Source: Diphasiastrum complanatum (Eukaryota > Streptophyta > Lycopodiopsida > Lycopodiales > Lycopodiaceae). From it: 64,000 bases of DNA. The position numbers and the translations under genes are program-made. The stretch spans positions 49,981,720-50,045,719 of the forward strand of contig CM055105.1 in NCBI GenBank assembly GCA_029204225.1, written 5' to 3'. This document shows, in pieces, positions 44,589 through 55,347 of this stretch. The notes under the pieces are model-generated. The model was not told the DNA's origin. It did not search any database and saw only the letters and a program-made list of their open reading frames with translations. Positions within the stretch are counted from its first letter, which is position 1; every line of letters starts with the position of its first letter.

Positions 44589-45340
44589 GTGAGGAGCTCG
44601 CTTTATTTTGCAAGTTCATGGTTGTCTTCATTTTTTTTTTCTACAGCTCTTTCTTTTTATCCATTACTTTTGGATCTCTTCGGGCTTCATAGAAGGGGAT
44701 TCAACTACCGTTGCTCCAGAGAGTTTCTTTTGATCAAGATCGATCTGACTCAACTGTTGCTTAAGTTTTGTCCTTTTCTCCTCAACTCTCGACTTTTCTC
44801 TTTACTACTTCGCCTCCTTTCTTAGGTGTTCTTTTGTCTGATCAACCATTGTAGGTGGTAGTTGGTCTCCACAAGACACTTGCAATGAGCTTTTAGCCGC
44901 TTCGGCAAAAATATTAGGCTTTGAAAAAACTGTGGATTTCTCAGATGAACAGTGGTATGATAGCAAATAGACAGATGGAAGGTAGGGTGGAGGTGGTGAC
45001 ATCGGTAGATGGTGTGGGCCATAGGCATGAGAATGGATGCAGATGTATAACAAAAGGCTAGTTGAAGAAGGAGACTAATTTCCCAATGCTTGTGCTTCTC
45101 TTTTTGAAGGATCTTCGTCATGACTAGGGTACTTCTTCTGATCGAGTGTCTTTGGATTGCCCATATGCCTTCTTAGCCTTGTCTTTATCATCTTTGGTTT
45201 TGTGACCTTGGTGATCGATCTTGTTGATGTTGTTGATGGTAGTGTAACTACTTTGGTGGATGCAAGCAGATCCAGTCTCTCCCAAAAGAATCTGTTGGTG
45301 GGGATGTTGTGATTGGTATCTGGCATGCTCAAGGTTAGAT
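44589..45340 (-). mobile_element. Divergent copy of family R4
   Basis: Short stretches match the long copy: 'caactgttgcttaagtt' here against 'catctgttgcttaagttg' near 33,105, and 'caactaccgttgctccaga' against 'caaccatcattgctccaga' near 33,055. The minus-strand frames (45,332-44,805) are Lys/Ser/Pro-rich and broken. This is an older or different subfamily. Confidence 0.45.
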
Positions 45341-46374
45341 CAGCATTTTGAACATGTGACTGGACTGAAGATTGAACAAATTTTAACTAAATTTGTTTCG
45401 ATCTTGCTGTAGTTGGCTCGAAGATGAATATCGCCATGAAGGACAAGAATCAACTCTGAAATGACTTGGATTTCTGAAAGTGTAGTATGCTCTAAGATCT
45501 CTTTACAAGGTGATCTGAAGATGGATAGATGAATGAAAATGTGTTCTTGAGATACTCTACGAATTACTCCCGTGCAATAGCTATTTCTCATGCAAAAATC
45601 TATCACACAAAAGGGATGAAGAAGAACAAGGAAATAAAAGAATTGTACAGAGAGTGAGAACTATAGTGCACTTGGTGAACAAAACTTTCGTTCATGCACA
45701 TTTATAATTTACCTTGACAATCGCAATATCCCATTAGTATTGTAGAGTAATGAGAAAAACTCTGATATGCCCTTGTCAAAATCAAGACAGGGTTGGTGAT
45801 CACACTAAATCTACTATCATTGATAATAGATATTATAAGATATGGCTTGAAATACAGATACGATTCCCATTAGTATCTTTTGGATCATGAGATTCATAAA
45901 TAAACCTCTATAGATTTCCTTTATCAGAAAGTGGATAAATGGATTATATGTATGAGTAACATAAATATTTATTGTGTAGTATTCTGTTACAAAAATGATT
46001 TTACCAAACACATATCAAAACAATTACTAATTTCTTAAAAAATATATCCATGTGTGGATAACAATGTCATAGATAATCCACGAATAACAGTCATGAATGC
46101 CTGAATCCAATAAAGTGGTTAGCATTAATTGTCTATGCGTTGATTATTTTTTGCGTGGATAATCCACGCAAGTAATCGCCCCCGGTTTGCTACTTTTGAA
46201 CTTGCAGACTAAGTACGGGTGGTCGGATGCGAGCATCACAGAGTTGTTTGAGTAAGCTTGCTAGCTTCATGCTAGCTTCATGTGTGTTATAGAGAAATTG
46301 CTCTAATCTCATTTTGTTTTCATGCGTTGCGAGAAACTATATATAACTAATTACATAAATATATACTTTGTCGC
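45341..46374. other. Gene-free stretch
   Basis: No gene I can support. Near 46,043-46,170 there are several 'gtggataa' / 'ataatccac' steps ('gtggataatccac' at about 46,156), a small palindromic cluster of unknown meaning. Confidence 0.4.
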
Positions 46375-47150
46375 AGTTTGCTCAGGAAAATGTTGCCTCC
46401 AAATAACACCTTGGTGGCATTTCGACAAGAAGCCAAGAAAATGTTATCCACGATCAGCATGGATTACAAGGGTATTCATGCGGTTTACATCACGGAGTTC
46501 CTAGCTCATAGCGATCCTTCTATTCCTTGTCTTTGGGGAAAGAAGGATGATGAGTGTGTTGTTGGGGAGGTTCCTGAAGGAAGAGGAGCGATTATGAGAA
46601 TGAGTGAGTCCTTCAAGGAGACGGTAAATAAGTTTTGCATTCTTAATAGTGAGGAAATACAAAAGTGGATTTTGCTATATGAAGAGGCCAAGGCTTGTAG
46701 ACAAACCGCTCGAGCCACTTTCAGGAGAGGGCACAGAAGACAACCATATCCACCTGACCTCGCCCTTCTATCCAAGGACATGGTGCATGATTGGTTGCGT
46801 GAGGCCCTTAGAGAAGCCTCGGTAAACAACCAAGAAGTACCAGAGAGCGAGTAGGAATATGCCAGAGGGTGCAATTTACATGTAAGCTATGATGATCAGC
46901 ATTCACATATTAACTAAAACAATTGTACGTGCAATTTGTAGATGTTTGTTGTATCCCTACACATTTAGTTCCATTTCATTCAGTACAAACAATGCACTGT
47001 GGACGCATGGACGACACTTTCGTACGGAGCGCATTGACAAATTTAGAAACACATACGATTGTGAAGTCATGGAAAATTTTACCCAAGAGAGTCAAATTTT
47101 GGCAGCAGTTTGGGAGGGAAGTGGGGCGGGGCAGTTGAAATGCACTTGAA
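46375..47150 (+). pseudogene. Possible CACTA (En/Spm) TNP2-type transposase remnant
   Basis: Main block 46,378-46,854, about 158 residues, after an intron-like T/A-rich stretch ending TTTGTCGCAG: 'DYKGIHAVYITEFLAHSD', 'FCILNSEEIQKWILLYEEA', 'VHDWLREALREASVNNQE'. A second block (46,980-47,090) reads 'TNNALWTHGRHFRTERIDKF' and 'RNTYDCEVMENFTQES'. The sequence of a 'xxLNSxE+xxx' segment, a 'W+++' segment and then a 'GRHFRT..D..R.T.D.GV' segment resembles the C-terminal half of TNP2 proteins and the DUF4216-like region behind it. I judge this by memory of the pattern only. Catalytic residues are not in this fragment. No terminal CACTA repeats were seen. Confidence 0.4.
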
Positions 47151-47632
47151 GTGGGTTGAAAATTTAACGTGCTTTGAGAAATTTTTAGAGAGAGAGCATC
47201 TCTTTAGAGATAGAAAAATTTCTAGAGAGAGAATGCATAAAATTGCAAGAGAGAGAATCACGCGAGAGAGGGAGAGTGCAGATTTTTCAAATTTTTAGGA
47301 TTTTTTAGGTTTTTAGATGAGAAATAGCGATAGAGAGAGAATGTTGGTTGTGATGGAGAAAAACTGATTCTTGCACTTATTGGGCCAAGCGTGCCCTAGA
47401 AAGTCTTTGACATGCATTTGAAATATTATGAAGTGTGGTTGAAACGCACGTGGTTCTAGAAACCTTCTAGAGAGAGAGAAAACATGCAAAAACTTATAGA
47501 AGGATAGAGAACATATATTTGTCATGCGAGAGAGAGAGAGATCAACGCGCTGCTTGAAGGATTTTTTAATTAATTTAGGGTTAGGGGTCTATTTTTAGGG
47601 TTTGCATAGAGAAAATAGCGATAATGTGAAGT

Positions 47633-47636
<4 letters not shown>
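47151..47636. repeat. GA-rich low-complexity region
   Basis: Many 'agagagagaa' steps with imperfect repeats of about 40-60 bp ('gagagagaatgcataaaat', 'agagagaatgttggttgtg'). It leads into the pure (GA)n tract and holds no convincing gene. Confidence 0.6.

Positions 47637-47709
<73 letters not shown>
47637..47709. repeat. (GA)n microsatellite, 73 bp
   Basis: Uninterrupted GA repeat. Confidence 0.97.
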
Positions 47710-47710
<1 letters not shown>

Positions 47711-47789
47711 ATGTTGTGGAGGAGGAAGATCATAGTAGAGAGAGAGAAGCTGGGCCAATGGAGGAGGTACGAGAGAATTTTCCAAGAAT

Positions 47790-48240
47790 ATTCCCTCCGA
47801 CCTCCAGAGGTTGGCTCTAACCTTTGGAGGCCTCGAGAGGTTAAAAAGGTTAACCTCCAAAGGCATGCCAGCCTCTGGAAGTAGCCTCTACCAGTTGACA
47901 GAAACATGCCCAATCAGATGATGACATCTAGGTCGGAGGGAGCACACTCTACCTTCGACATGTGGCTTGCCCCCACATTTTTGGAGGCTGCCACTAGAGA
48001 CAACCACCGGTGGCAGCCTTCCTTCATGTGGCTCAGCTAAGAGTTGGGCCACATGTTAGAGGCACAGAGGCAGCCTCCTTAAATCAGGCGGTTAGCCACA
48101 TGTGGGAGACAACACCTACCTCCCACATGTTATGAAGGGAATAGATTAAAGTGGTTAGAAGCAAAGAATCTTGAGGAGGTAGGAGGCAACCTCTAGAGGT
48201 TATGGGTTACCTTCCTAAGGCAGGAGGGAATCTAGGGTGA
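47790..48240. repeat. Palindromic CCTC/GAGG repeat region
   Basis: Repeated 'cctccagaggttgg', 'cctctagaggtta', 'aacctccaaagg' and 'cacatgt(g/t)' steps in both orientations make many short hairpins. Similar in style to the 22-23 kb minisatellite but with different units. Confidence 0.55.
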
Positions 48241-48336
48241 ATATACCCTCTTGCGTAGAGAGAGAGATCTATATTTTGAGTTAGGTTAGGATTTTATTTT
48301 TAGGGTTTGGGCTCATAAATAAGCCATAAAAGATAA

Positions 48337-48382
48337 AGAGAGAGAGAGAGAGAGAGACACACACACACACACACACACACAC
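48337..48382. repeat. Compound (GA)n(CA)n microsatellite
   Basis: About 12 GA units followed directly by about 13 CA units. Confidence 0.95.
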
Positions 48383-49060
48383 AGAGGATTATGCCCTTTT
48401 TATTGTTTATATGGCATTCCATGCCCGTGGCGCCTTTCTGCAGGTAATGTCCGCTTAAGATGCAACAGCATTAACCTCAACAAACAAATATACAGACAAA
48501 GAAACAGAATAAGAACTTCGCTTCAGAACTGCCTTAACTGGCTATGACAAATTTTTGATTCATGGGGATTACACGATTATCAGCTAGCTTGAGTGATTAA
48601 AGCTCCTCCTTGCTATGGTTTTTCTTCCAATTTGGCGCAGGTACTGCTAGTTTTTGTTTCTCTGAAAACCTCGTATGTATTTGTCAGCCTCACTGATCTC
48701 GATCCCAATGTGCCATCGAAAAATTCTGAACCCTTAGGGTTTTCGACATAGCTGTACGTCCTACCACTCGTTTTGAAGACATTTCTTAAGCATTTACCAT
48801 CACAAATTAGAGCCGGAAATGCAGTGAATTGGCAACAGATTATTCTAGATAGCTTTCTGAGCTCGGCATAGCGCCTGATGGCTTCGTTGTCACGGCAGTT
48901 GCCTTTACTAGAGCGTTAAGGGCTTGTATATTTTTTTCACTTTATTTTCGGTGAGGCTGTATATTTACTGGCTGCTTGTTACTACTTGCCAAATCATGCA
49001 ATACAAGCAGTAATCATCTCCGTCGTCACAAACCATGTAATTTACTCTTTTTGGATCTCT
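48383..49060. other. Possible promoter or intron sequence, no gene assigned
   Basis: More balanced base composition than its surroundings and no repeat matches in the window. It ends in a T-rich stretch and 'cttgccag', an acceptor-like site before the candidate exon at 49,071. Confidence 0.35.
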
Positions 49061-49070
49061 ACTTGCCAGC

Positions 49071-49530
49071 AGTTTTGAGGTTGAAGTTGAAGCCGCAATA
49101 GCATTGCAGGCTTCAAGGTGGCTTGCCTATTTGGATAACGAGTGCTATATCAGTCTAGGATACATTGACAATTTGCAAAATGAAGTATATTGGTCACCTA
49201 ATAGCTCAAAATGTTTATACAAGCGCTTCTGTTCAAACGTGCTGATCAGAAGAGAAGGCTATAATAACGTATCACAGAGTCTTCTCTGCTCCAAGAGCAA
49301 AGCTGCCGCGGTGCACCATGCAAAACGATGTTCTCCAACATCTTTCTTCGAATTCTAATCCATCAGATCCAGCGCTGCCTTTAAAACTAGCCAAGCTAGA
49401 GGCTCGGATGGCAGGCAAATCTGCGAGCTCATGCATCTCAACAGCGCGACATGGTCCCGAGTCTTCTGCTACACTTGCAACAGGATATGTACCTGTAGTT
49501 GAAGCATCTGCGGTCGATTCTGACAATGAG
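49071..49530 (+). CDS. Candidate host-gene exons of unknown function
   Basis: Two overlapping possibilities. From about 49,071 a frame reads 'FEVEVEAAIALQASRWLAYL' and continues to 49,356. From the acceptor-like CACAG at about 49,277 another frame reads 'QNDVLQHLSSNSNPSDPALP', 'LKLAKLEARMAGKSASS' and 'VVEASAVDSDNE', ending at 49,530 on a strong donor (GAG followed by GTATGT). The second looks like ordinary plant protein (Ser/Ala-rich, with a charged helix) and has no repeat match in the window. I could not name the gene or find further exons, so it may be a captured gene fragment. Confidence 0.35.
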
Positions 49531-50059
49531 GTATGTTTTGCCAGCAATTTCAGTTCTGTTGCTGGAATTTCTTTTGTTTGTATGGGGGGTTAAAAATAAA
49601 TAGTCGAAACAATCTTTCTCATTGCTGCAATCACAAGTTTGAGAACCCTTATGAAGGGTTAGATGATGTTTCGTCAAGGGTGCAGATCATATTGTTTGGA
49701 AACCTTGCTTATGCAAGATTACGTTCTCACACTCTTGGTCATGATTTGTTTTACTTTTAAGCAAACATGTTTTGAAAGAAAAAATTATGTCAAATCACCA
49801 TCCTAGACATGTGGTCGAGGGCACTTCTTTTGCCTTTGGATAAATATGACACTCTGTGGCATTTCGCTACTGACTTGTATCTGTATTATAGTGCTGGAGG
49901 CAAAAAACACCATTTCCTATGTACATTCCACGTTGTACTTAAAGTATATAACGTTTTTTAAAAGTTATGTTACATTATTTGGCCCTAAAACTTGTGATAG
50001 TAGGGCTTTTGACGGATTCCATTCCTGACCTTCGATGGCTACAAGCATCGACAAGTATA
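49531..50059. other. Intron-like or intergenic sequence
   Basis: Follows the GTATGT donor at 49,531. No coding signal seen. Confidence 0.4.
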
Positions 50060-50260
50060 GATTTCCTAGGCTGTTTTACTTATGTGCTTTGCATGAAGAT
50101 AAACATCCACAAATTATCATAGATTTCTCATGCAGCGTATATATTCATGGGCTTCTATGGATTTTCCAGGCTTTTAGACTTTTGTGCTTTGCATGAAGAT
50201 AACCATCCACACATCGTCATGGATTTCCGAGACAAGTCAATGGGCTTCAATGAGCTTCCG
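50060..50260. repeat. Tandem duplication of about 106 bp
   Basis: 'gtgctttgcatgaagataa(a/c)catccaca' with flanks occurs at about 50,083 and 50,189. The units also share 'gcgtatatattcatgggctt' / 'gcagtgtatatattcttgg' steps further on. No coding function is clear. Confidence 0.7.
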
Positions 50261-50649
50261 CAGATATCCCAGGCAGTGTATATATTCTTGGCAACCCCAT
50301 TTCTCAAGCTTCTACAGAGGTTCCCTAGGCGTCACATAGATTTCCCTTAGTACTATGGGTCGTTGAATATTGTACGCAAACTTTATGCACTGGATCTACA
50401 TGTCAATTAACCAGAGTTTCAATTTTAACTTCAAACTACACTTTTATAGGGCACATTTTCTAGAGGTAGATATGGCTAGCCTTCTTCCTATAGTACCTTC
50501 TTACCTGGACTTTGGACTATCTTATAGCCTTTCGTGATAGAGACGGAGGAGTAGTTCATCTTGCAATGGCCCTCTACTACAAGATTCACGGAAGATACAA
50601 TCTTTCGGGACCAGCCAAGTGACTATCTTATGAGGACTAGAGATGTGTT

Positions 50650-51050
50650 TGTCAGAATTACTAGATGGAGTTACTAGTCCTACTAGCACTCACATAAACC
50701 AAGCACAGAGATTAAAGAGAAATCAGATTATAGAAGAATTCAGCAAAGCTCTAACACATTGGAATGATCTTGTGGTAGGGCGCCAGCCTACATATATACT
50801 TTCTCTAGTCTATGTGACTAAAAGCATCAAGCTAATAGCAAAAGAACAAAAGCTAATTGCTAAAATTACTATTTATATTGGGTAAAGACCCAAGGTGAAT
50901 TTCTTAGTAAAATAGATCCTAATCTAGTAGTAGTGCACCCACCTACATGCATAAGCAATAAAAACGAATTTACTATTTTACCCCTATGATAGTACGCCAA
51001 CATGGCCAAACTATCATTAAGGGCTATAAAAAAAACATTAATTCTTAACA
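50650..51050 (-). repeat. Left LTR of element C (about 400 bp)
   Basis: Starts TGTCAGAATT and ends AATTCTTAACA on the plus strand, so the ends are inverted-repeat-like, and the PPT abuts it. A piece of this LTR (near 50,660-50,735) recurs at 56,547-56,612. It is unlike the LTR at 54,489. Confidence 0.65.
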
Positions 51051-51062
51051 CTCCCCCTTAAT
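51051..51062 (-). promoter_or_regulatory. Polypurine tract of element C
   Basis: The minus strand reads TTAAGGGGGAG just before the left LTR. Confidence 0.75.
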
Positions 51063-51079
51063 GTTTACTTTGTTATCTA

Positions 51080-52019
51080 TTACTCCTAGAAGTTCTCTAA
51101 ACTTCTGTCCTTTGGTAAAGATATCTGCAACTTGCTCTTCCGTAGGACAATAGATAAGCTCCACTTCACCACTTTGAATCTTCTCTTTGATGAGGTGTGT
51201 TGTACTTCAATGTGCTTTGTCCTGCTATGAAAAACTGGATTTTTTGCCAATTTAATACAACTTTGATTGTCGCACTGAAGGACCGTAGGTGAATCTTGTA
51301 CCATATGTAGATCATGTAGAATCCTTCGCAACCATATTGCTTCACTTGCTGCACTTGTAGTGGCCCGGTATTCTGCCTCTGTAGATGATAATGCAATAGT
51401 ATGCTACTTCTTTGAACTCCAAGAGATAGCACCAGAACCAAGACTAAAAACATAACTTGTAGTAGATCTTCGGTCTTCCTCATCTCTAGCCCAATCAGCA
51501 TCCAAATCATCCTGTCTCCCATAGAGAATACCAAATCTCAAAGTACCCTGGATATATCTGAGTATCCGCTTAGCAGCTCCTACTTAGGCTTAGCCATATA
51601 CTGACTAACCATACTCACAACATTAGCAATATTTGGTCTCCTAGTAGTTAGATAGATTAAGCTTCCAACAAGCTTTCTATATAACGTCTCATCTACATCC
51701 TGATCCTCCTCAACTTAGTAAGATTACATTCACTATCATATGGTGTAGAAATAGGCTTGCACTCTGACATATTGAACTTTTCAAGAAGCTCATGAGCATA
51801 CTTAGATTGAGAAATAAATAGCCCCTGTGCTACTCTCCATACCTTAATCCCAAGAAAATATTTTAGTGAACCAAGATCTTTCATGTCAAACTCCGATGAG
51901 AGATCTTTCTTGATACCCCGAATCATACTATGATCTGATCCTGTAATAACAAGGTCGACATACATCACTACAATCACAATATGACCATCCCTGATTAGAG
52001 CATAAAGTGTATTGTCTGT
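51080..52019 (-). pseudogene. Element C late RT and RNase H
   Basis: RT starts at 'DGHIVIVVMYVDLVITGSD': the catalytic YVDD has lost one Asp codon (YVDL), so the enzyme would be inactive. 'DMKDLGSLKYFLGIKVW' and 'LFISQSKYAHELLEKFNMS' follow, then a stop near 51,693, further broken frames, and RNase H ('CDNQSCIKLAKNPVFHSRTK') with a frameshift after 'HIEVQH'. Everything upstream of the active site is absent. Confidence 0.85.
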
Positions 52020-52066
52020 AGAGTCAAGTCACCAAGATCTAGTTATCAATCAATCTCCACAGAAAA
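52020..52066. other. 47-bp LTR-derived filler at a deletion junction
   Basis: Identical, base for base, to 54,501-54,547, which lies near the end of the right LTR and has the same orientation. Here it sits between the integrase start ('VTFIDDF') and RT, where about 1.5 kb of a normal copia pol is missing. Confidence 0.85.
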
Positions 52067-52680
52067 AAAGTCATCAATAAAAGTCACAAAATAGATGCAC
52101 TTTCCAATGGATTTGGTCCTCATTGGACCACAAACATCACTATGAACCAAATCAAATTTATCAAGAATTCTTATAGTTCCATCAATTGGAAAAGGTTTTT
52201 TTTTTAAACTTTCCAAGTATGCACCCCTCGCATACATGCCCTTCCGGCTGCTCAATAGTAGGAATGTCTTCTACCATATTAAATGTCTTCAGCTTCTTCA
52301 AACTTGCAAAGTTGAGATGCCCAAACCTTGTGTGCCACAATTCAGCCAACTCCAATGATTGTGATGTAGAAGCAACAAGACATGTAGAGGGAATTCGTCG
52401 CTCATAGGTATCCATAATGAATAAGCCAGCATGCATTGTTCCCGAAACAATAATCAAGAGCGATCTTTTAGGATCCTTGACAAGACACTTATCTTCTTCG
52501 AACTCAACAACTAGTCCTTGCTTCAACATAGTTGAGACCGAAAGAAGATTCTTCTTGATTCCTGGAACATAAAGCACATTCTTAATGTGCTTTTCTTCAC
52601 CATTAGGCAGAATGATGGTTACAATTCCAATTCTACGAATAGAATAAGATGCATCATCCGCACATTGTACCTTACTTCCA
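52067..52680 (-). pseudogene. Element C GAG-pre-integrase and integrase start
   Basis: 'NVLYVPGIKKNLLSVSTML' and 'GLVVEFEEDKCLVKD' lead to an intact zinc region ('LWHTRFGHLNFASLKKL', 'VCEGCILGKFKKKTF'), better kept than in copia A. A frameshift near 52,200-52,250 separates it from 'FDLVHSDVCGPMRTKSIGK' (first catalytic Asp) and 'YFVTFIDDF', where the filler cuts it off. It cannot make a working integrase. Confidence 0.85.
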
Positions 52681-53800
52681 TTTTACACTTTCTCTAATTT
52701 AGTGAATGCTTCTTTGCGAGAAGTCATATGACGAGTAGCACCACTATCAATCGCCCATTCAATGGGCTGAAAATTAGCAACTTGCAAAACAGAACCTGAA
52801 TTCCTCATAGATGTAGAAGTACTAGTAGAAGCAATATTAGACACAAAAGCATAGTCTTGGTTGAAGAGATCACCACTAGCTTCAAGCTCTTGCTCCAAAG
52901 TAGCAAGTGAAGCACTAGTATCAATTCCTTTACTTGCCTCTTTTGCAAGCTTCTTCTTACAATCCTTGATGAAGTGCCCATACTTCTTGCGGTAATGGCA
53001 CTTCCCTTTCTTCTTTTGAGTGTTGACATTTTGACCTCCAATGGGCTTTTGCTCATCCTTGGAAGGAGGCTTCCCCTTTCCTTTTGACTTGCCTTTGCCC
53101 TTGCCTTTCGTGAAGAAAGCTTGATCTTGTTGAGTGTCACCCGCAAAGTTTTGCCTCGTTTGCTCCTCTTGAAGAAGCAGCCCAACAAGTTCATCAAAGG
53201 AGAGCTGCTGTCCCCTAAGAGAGATACTCAAAGATGAAACAAATGGAAGATAAGATGAAGGTAATGAGTTGAGAGTAATGGAAACAAATTGAGCATCCTC
53301 AATTATCTCATCAATATTGAGAAGCTCCTCACGAAGATCCTTGATCTTCGTCAAGTGATTGGTCACTTGATCCCCCTTGCATCTTTAACAAAGAAAGTTG
53401 ATTTCTGAGATACACCACTCTTGCTGGATTTTTGACTCTATACATAGTATAAAGTGTATCCCACGCACTTTTAGATGTCTTACAAGACCTAATATGAGGT
53501 AAGAGATCTTTTCACAGCAAGAGCAACCATAGAATGTGCTTGTGCATCCCTTCTATCCCACTTCTTTTGTTCTTCCGAAGATGGAGAAGATGATGTTGAT
53601 CCACAAGGTGTAGGAGATGCCAAAGACAGAGGCCTTTCCTCATCACCATTGACCAAATCCCAAAGCCCTTTCGCTATGAGAAGATTCTTCATCATGTAAC
53701 TCCACAAGGAGTAGTTTGTGCCATCCAACCGATCTTCACTAAACAAAGAACCGATAGCTTCCGATTCTTTAGCCATTACCTCCAACAGAATTTCAGCTTG
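52681..53800 (-). pseudogene. gag: Element C Gag and protease start
   Basis: Gag starts at 'MAKESEAIGSLFSEDRLDGT' (near 53,776) with 'WSYMMKNLLIAKGLWDLVNG'. A frameshift near 53,490 and a stop around 53,384 separate it from the open block 53,366-52,683 ('LTKIKDLREELLNIDEIIED', 'FDELVGLLLQEEQTRQNF'). The zinc knuckle reads 'CHYRKKYGHFIKDC': the second Cys is Arg. The protease motif 'IEWAIDSGATRHM' keeps the catalytic Asp. The frame stops soon after. Confidence 0.85.
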
Positions 53801-54476
53801 TAGTAGAGAGGAAAGAGAGCCTTTCCACAACCAAATCTGCTCAAAAAATTTGCAGCAAACAAAGAGCTGAAAGTAGGAGCACAAGATGTCTTTCAATCTG
53901 CAACCAAATTGCCCAAAGATAATGGAAAGATGGCTGTCTTTTTGCACAAAAAAACCAGCTTCTTGAAAATTAGGTTAGCTTCTATTGAAGCCTACACCGA
54001 AACCTAATTAGGAAGCCAAATAGTGTGATCAACACACACTCCAATAGGGCTAATGAAAGCGCCCTACTGCTTGCTGAGAATCTGCAAATTTCCAGCCACA
54101 AGTTGACCTAACCCTGAATAGGGTTTGCTGAATTTTGGGCGCCCTCCTACACAAATGCAAACCTGAAACAAAAACAGCAAGATAAGGAAATACCACAACC
54201 AAAAATCAGTAGCAGATTTTTGGGCGCCCTCCTCCAAACAAAACTTGCTGAAAACTGGTTGCATAAAAATAAGATTTGAGATTCTGATTTTGGGGTGCCA
54301 CAAATTGCTCCTCCAAGATCTTTGTTGGGCGCCCTCCTTCAACCTGAAAAGAGACAAAAAAGCAGATCCAAACTACACTTGGAAAGATCAGCAGGATGCT
54401 GAAATTGCACAACAGAAAGTAGAGAACCTCCTCTTCTGGTAGGGCAAGAGCAAACAAGCTTGCTGCAGATCCAGTA

Positions 54477-54488
54477 GCTCTGATACCA
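54477..54488 (-). promoter_or_regulatory. Primer-binding site of element C
   Basis: The minus strand reads TGGTATCAGAGC, exactly the common plant copia site, directly after the right LTR. Confidence 0.9.
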
Positions 54489-54942
54489 TGTAGGAAAGCA
54501 AGAGTCAAGTCACCAAGATCTAGTTATCAATCAATCTCCACAGAAAACAAGAGAGAAGAGGCTGGGCGCCCAACTCTAAGAGAGAGAGAGAGAGAGAAAA
54601 CAGCAACAAGAGCAATGGAGAGCAATGCTTAGCCAAACTGTCCAAAATGGAATACACAATGAGCATCTAAGTACTCTACCTAGATGTGGCCAAATGCCAC
54701 CAAACACTAAGCTTAGCCACTTACTAAATGTAGGGCACCCCCAAAAGTCAAGTTAGGGCCCCTACACAAAATTAGACCCCTAAGGACCCATGAGTCAGTA
54801 CATGACCAAAATTGGGTCCAACTGAACTTCAAACAACCTTCAGATGGCCTAAATAACTAAATACCCATGGTTACACAAATCTCGACCTTTTGGGTCAAAG
54901 TAACCTATGGATTAACTTCAGCATAGTCATTTATTTCTAACA
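54489..54942 (-). repeat. Right (5') LTR of element C (about 454 bp)
   Basis: Starts TGTAGGAAAGCA next to the PBS. The outer end, TTTCTAACA at 54,942, is set by the start of the copia D coding remnant and the CA ending. It contains a short GA run at 54,578-54,596. Confidence 0.65.
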
Positions 54943-55316
54943 TTGTCCGAACTACTCTGATGAAAGCCAAGCTACTCAAAGTATGTGTCAATCCTCGTGT
55001 ACCACGCCCTGGGGTGAACACTTTCTCCAACCTCAATAAGTTGCCCTCTCAAATCTTTCACCCAAGTAAAGTAGTCCGTTACTGATTCACCTATACCCAT
55101 TTGCAATGTGTATAGCTTATTAGTCAAGAATAAGATTCGTGACTGATTCACCGTCTCATACAAGTTCTTTAGTATATCACAAGCCTCCTTGGGTCCAGCA
55201 GCATCTCTGATATGAGGTATGATCATATCTCTAACTGACAAGTTGATGATATGATGAGCTTTTCCTCTACATCTCTGATTCTCCCGCAACTCCCTTTTCC
55301 AGCTTATTGTATACAT
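54943..55316 (-). pseudogene. Copia fragment D: gag joined to RT
   Basis: The minus strand encodes part of a copia Gag ('CDILKNLYETVNQSRILFL', 'GESVTDYFTWVKDLRGQLI', 'EVGES'). It passes in frame into an RT segment ('PRAWYTRIDTYFE', a stop, 'LGFHQSSSDN') that lies about 1 kb apart at protein level in an intact element. This is another internally deleted copia. The RT side stops at the border of element C, the gag side at the LINE. Confidence 0.8.
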
Positions 55317-55347
55317 TCAGAGAGTTCAAGCTCTACCAGATGCAGAT

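Larger units (their letters stand above)
50650..54942 (-). mobile_element. Chimeric or rearranged Ty1/copia element C
   Basis: Minus strand. Right to left: LTR (54,942-54,489), PBS, gag and protease (53,800-52,680), GAG-pre-integrase and integrase start (52,577-52,067), a 47-bp LTR-derived filler, late RT and RNase H (52,019-51,080), PPT, LTR (51,050-50,650). The two LTRs do not resemble each other, and most of integrase plus the first half of RT are missing. No target duplication was found. Confidence 0.8.

Noticed and set aside
46040-46175. A transposon end formed by the GTGGATAATCCAC-type motifs
   Set aside because: The repeats are short and I found no partner end or target duplication.
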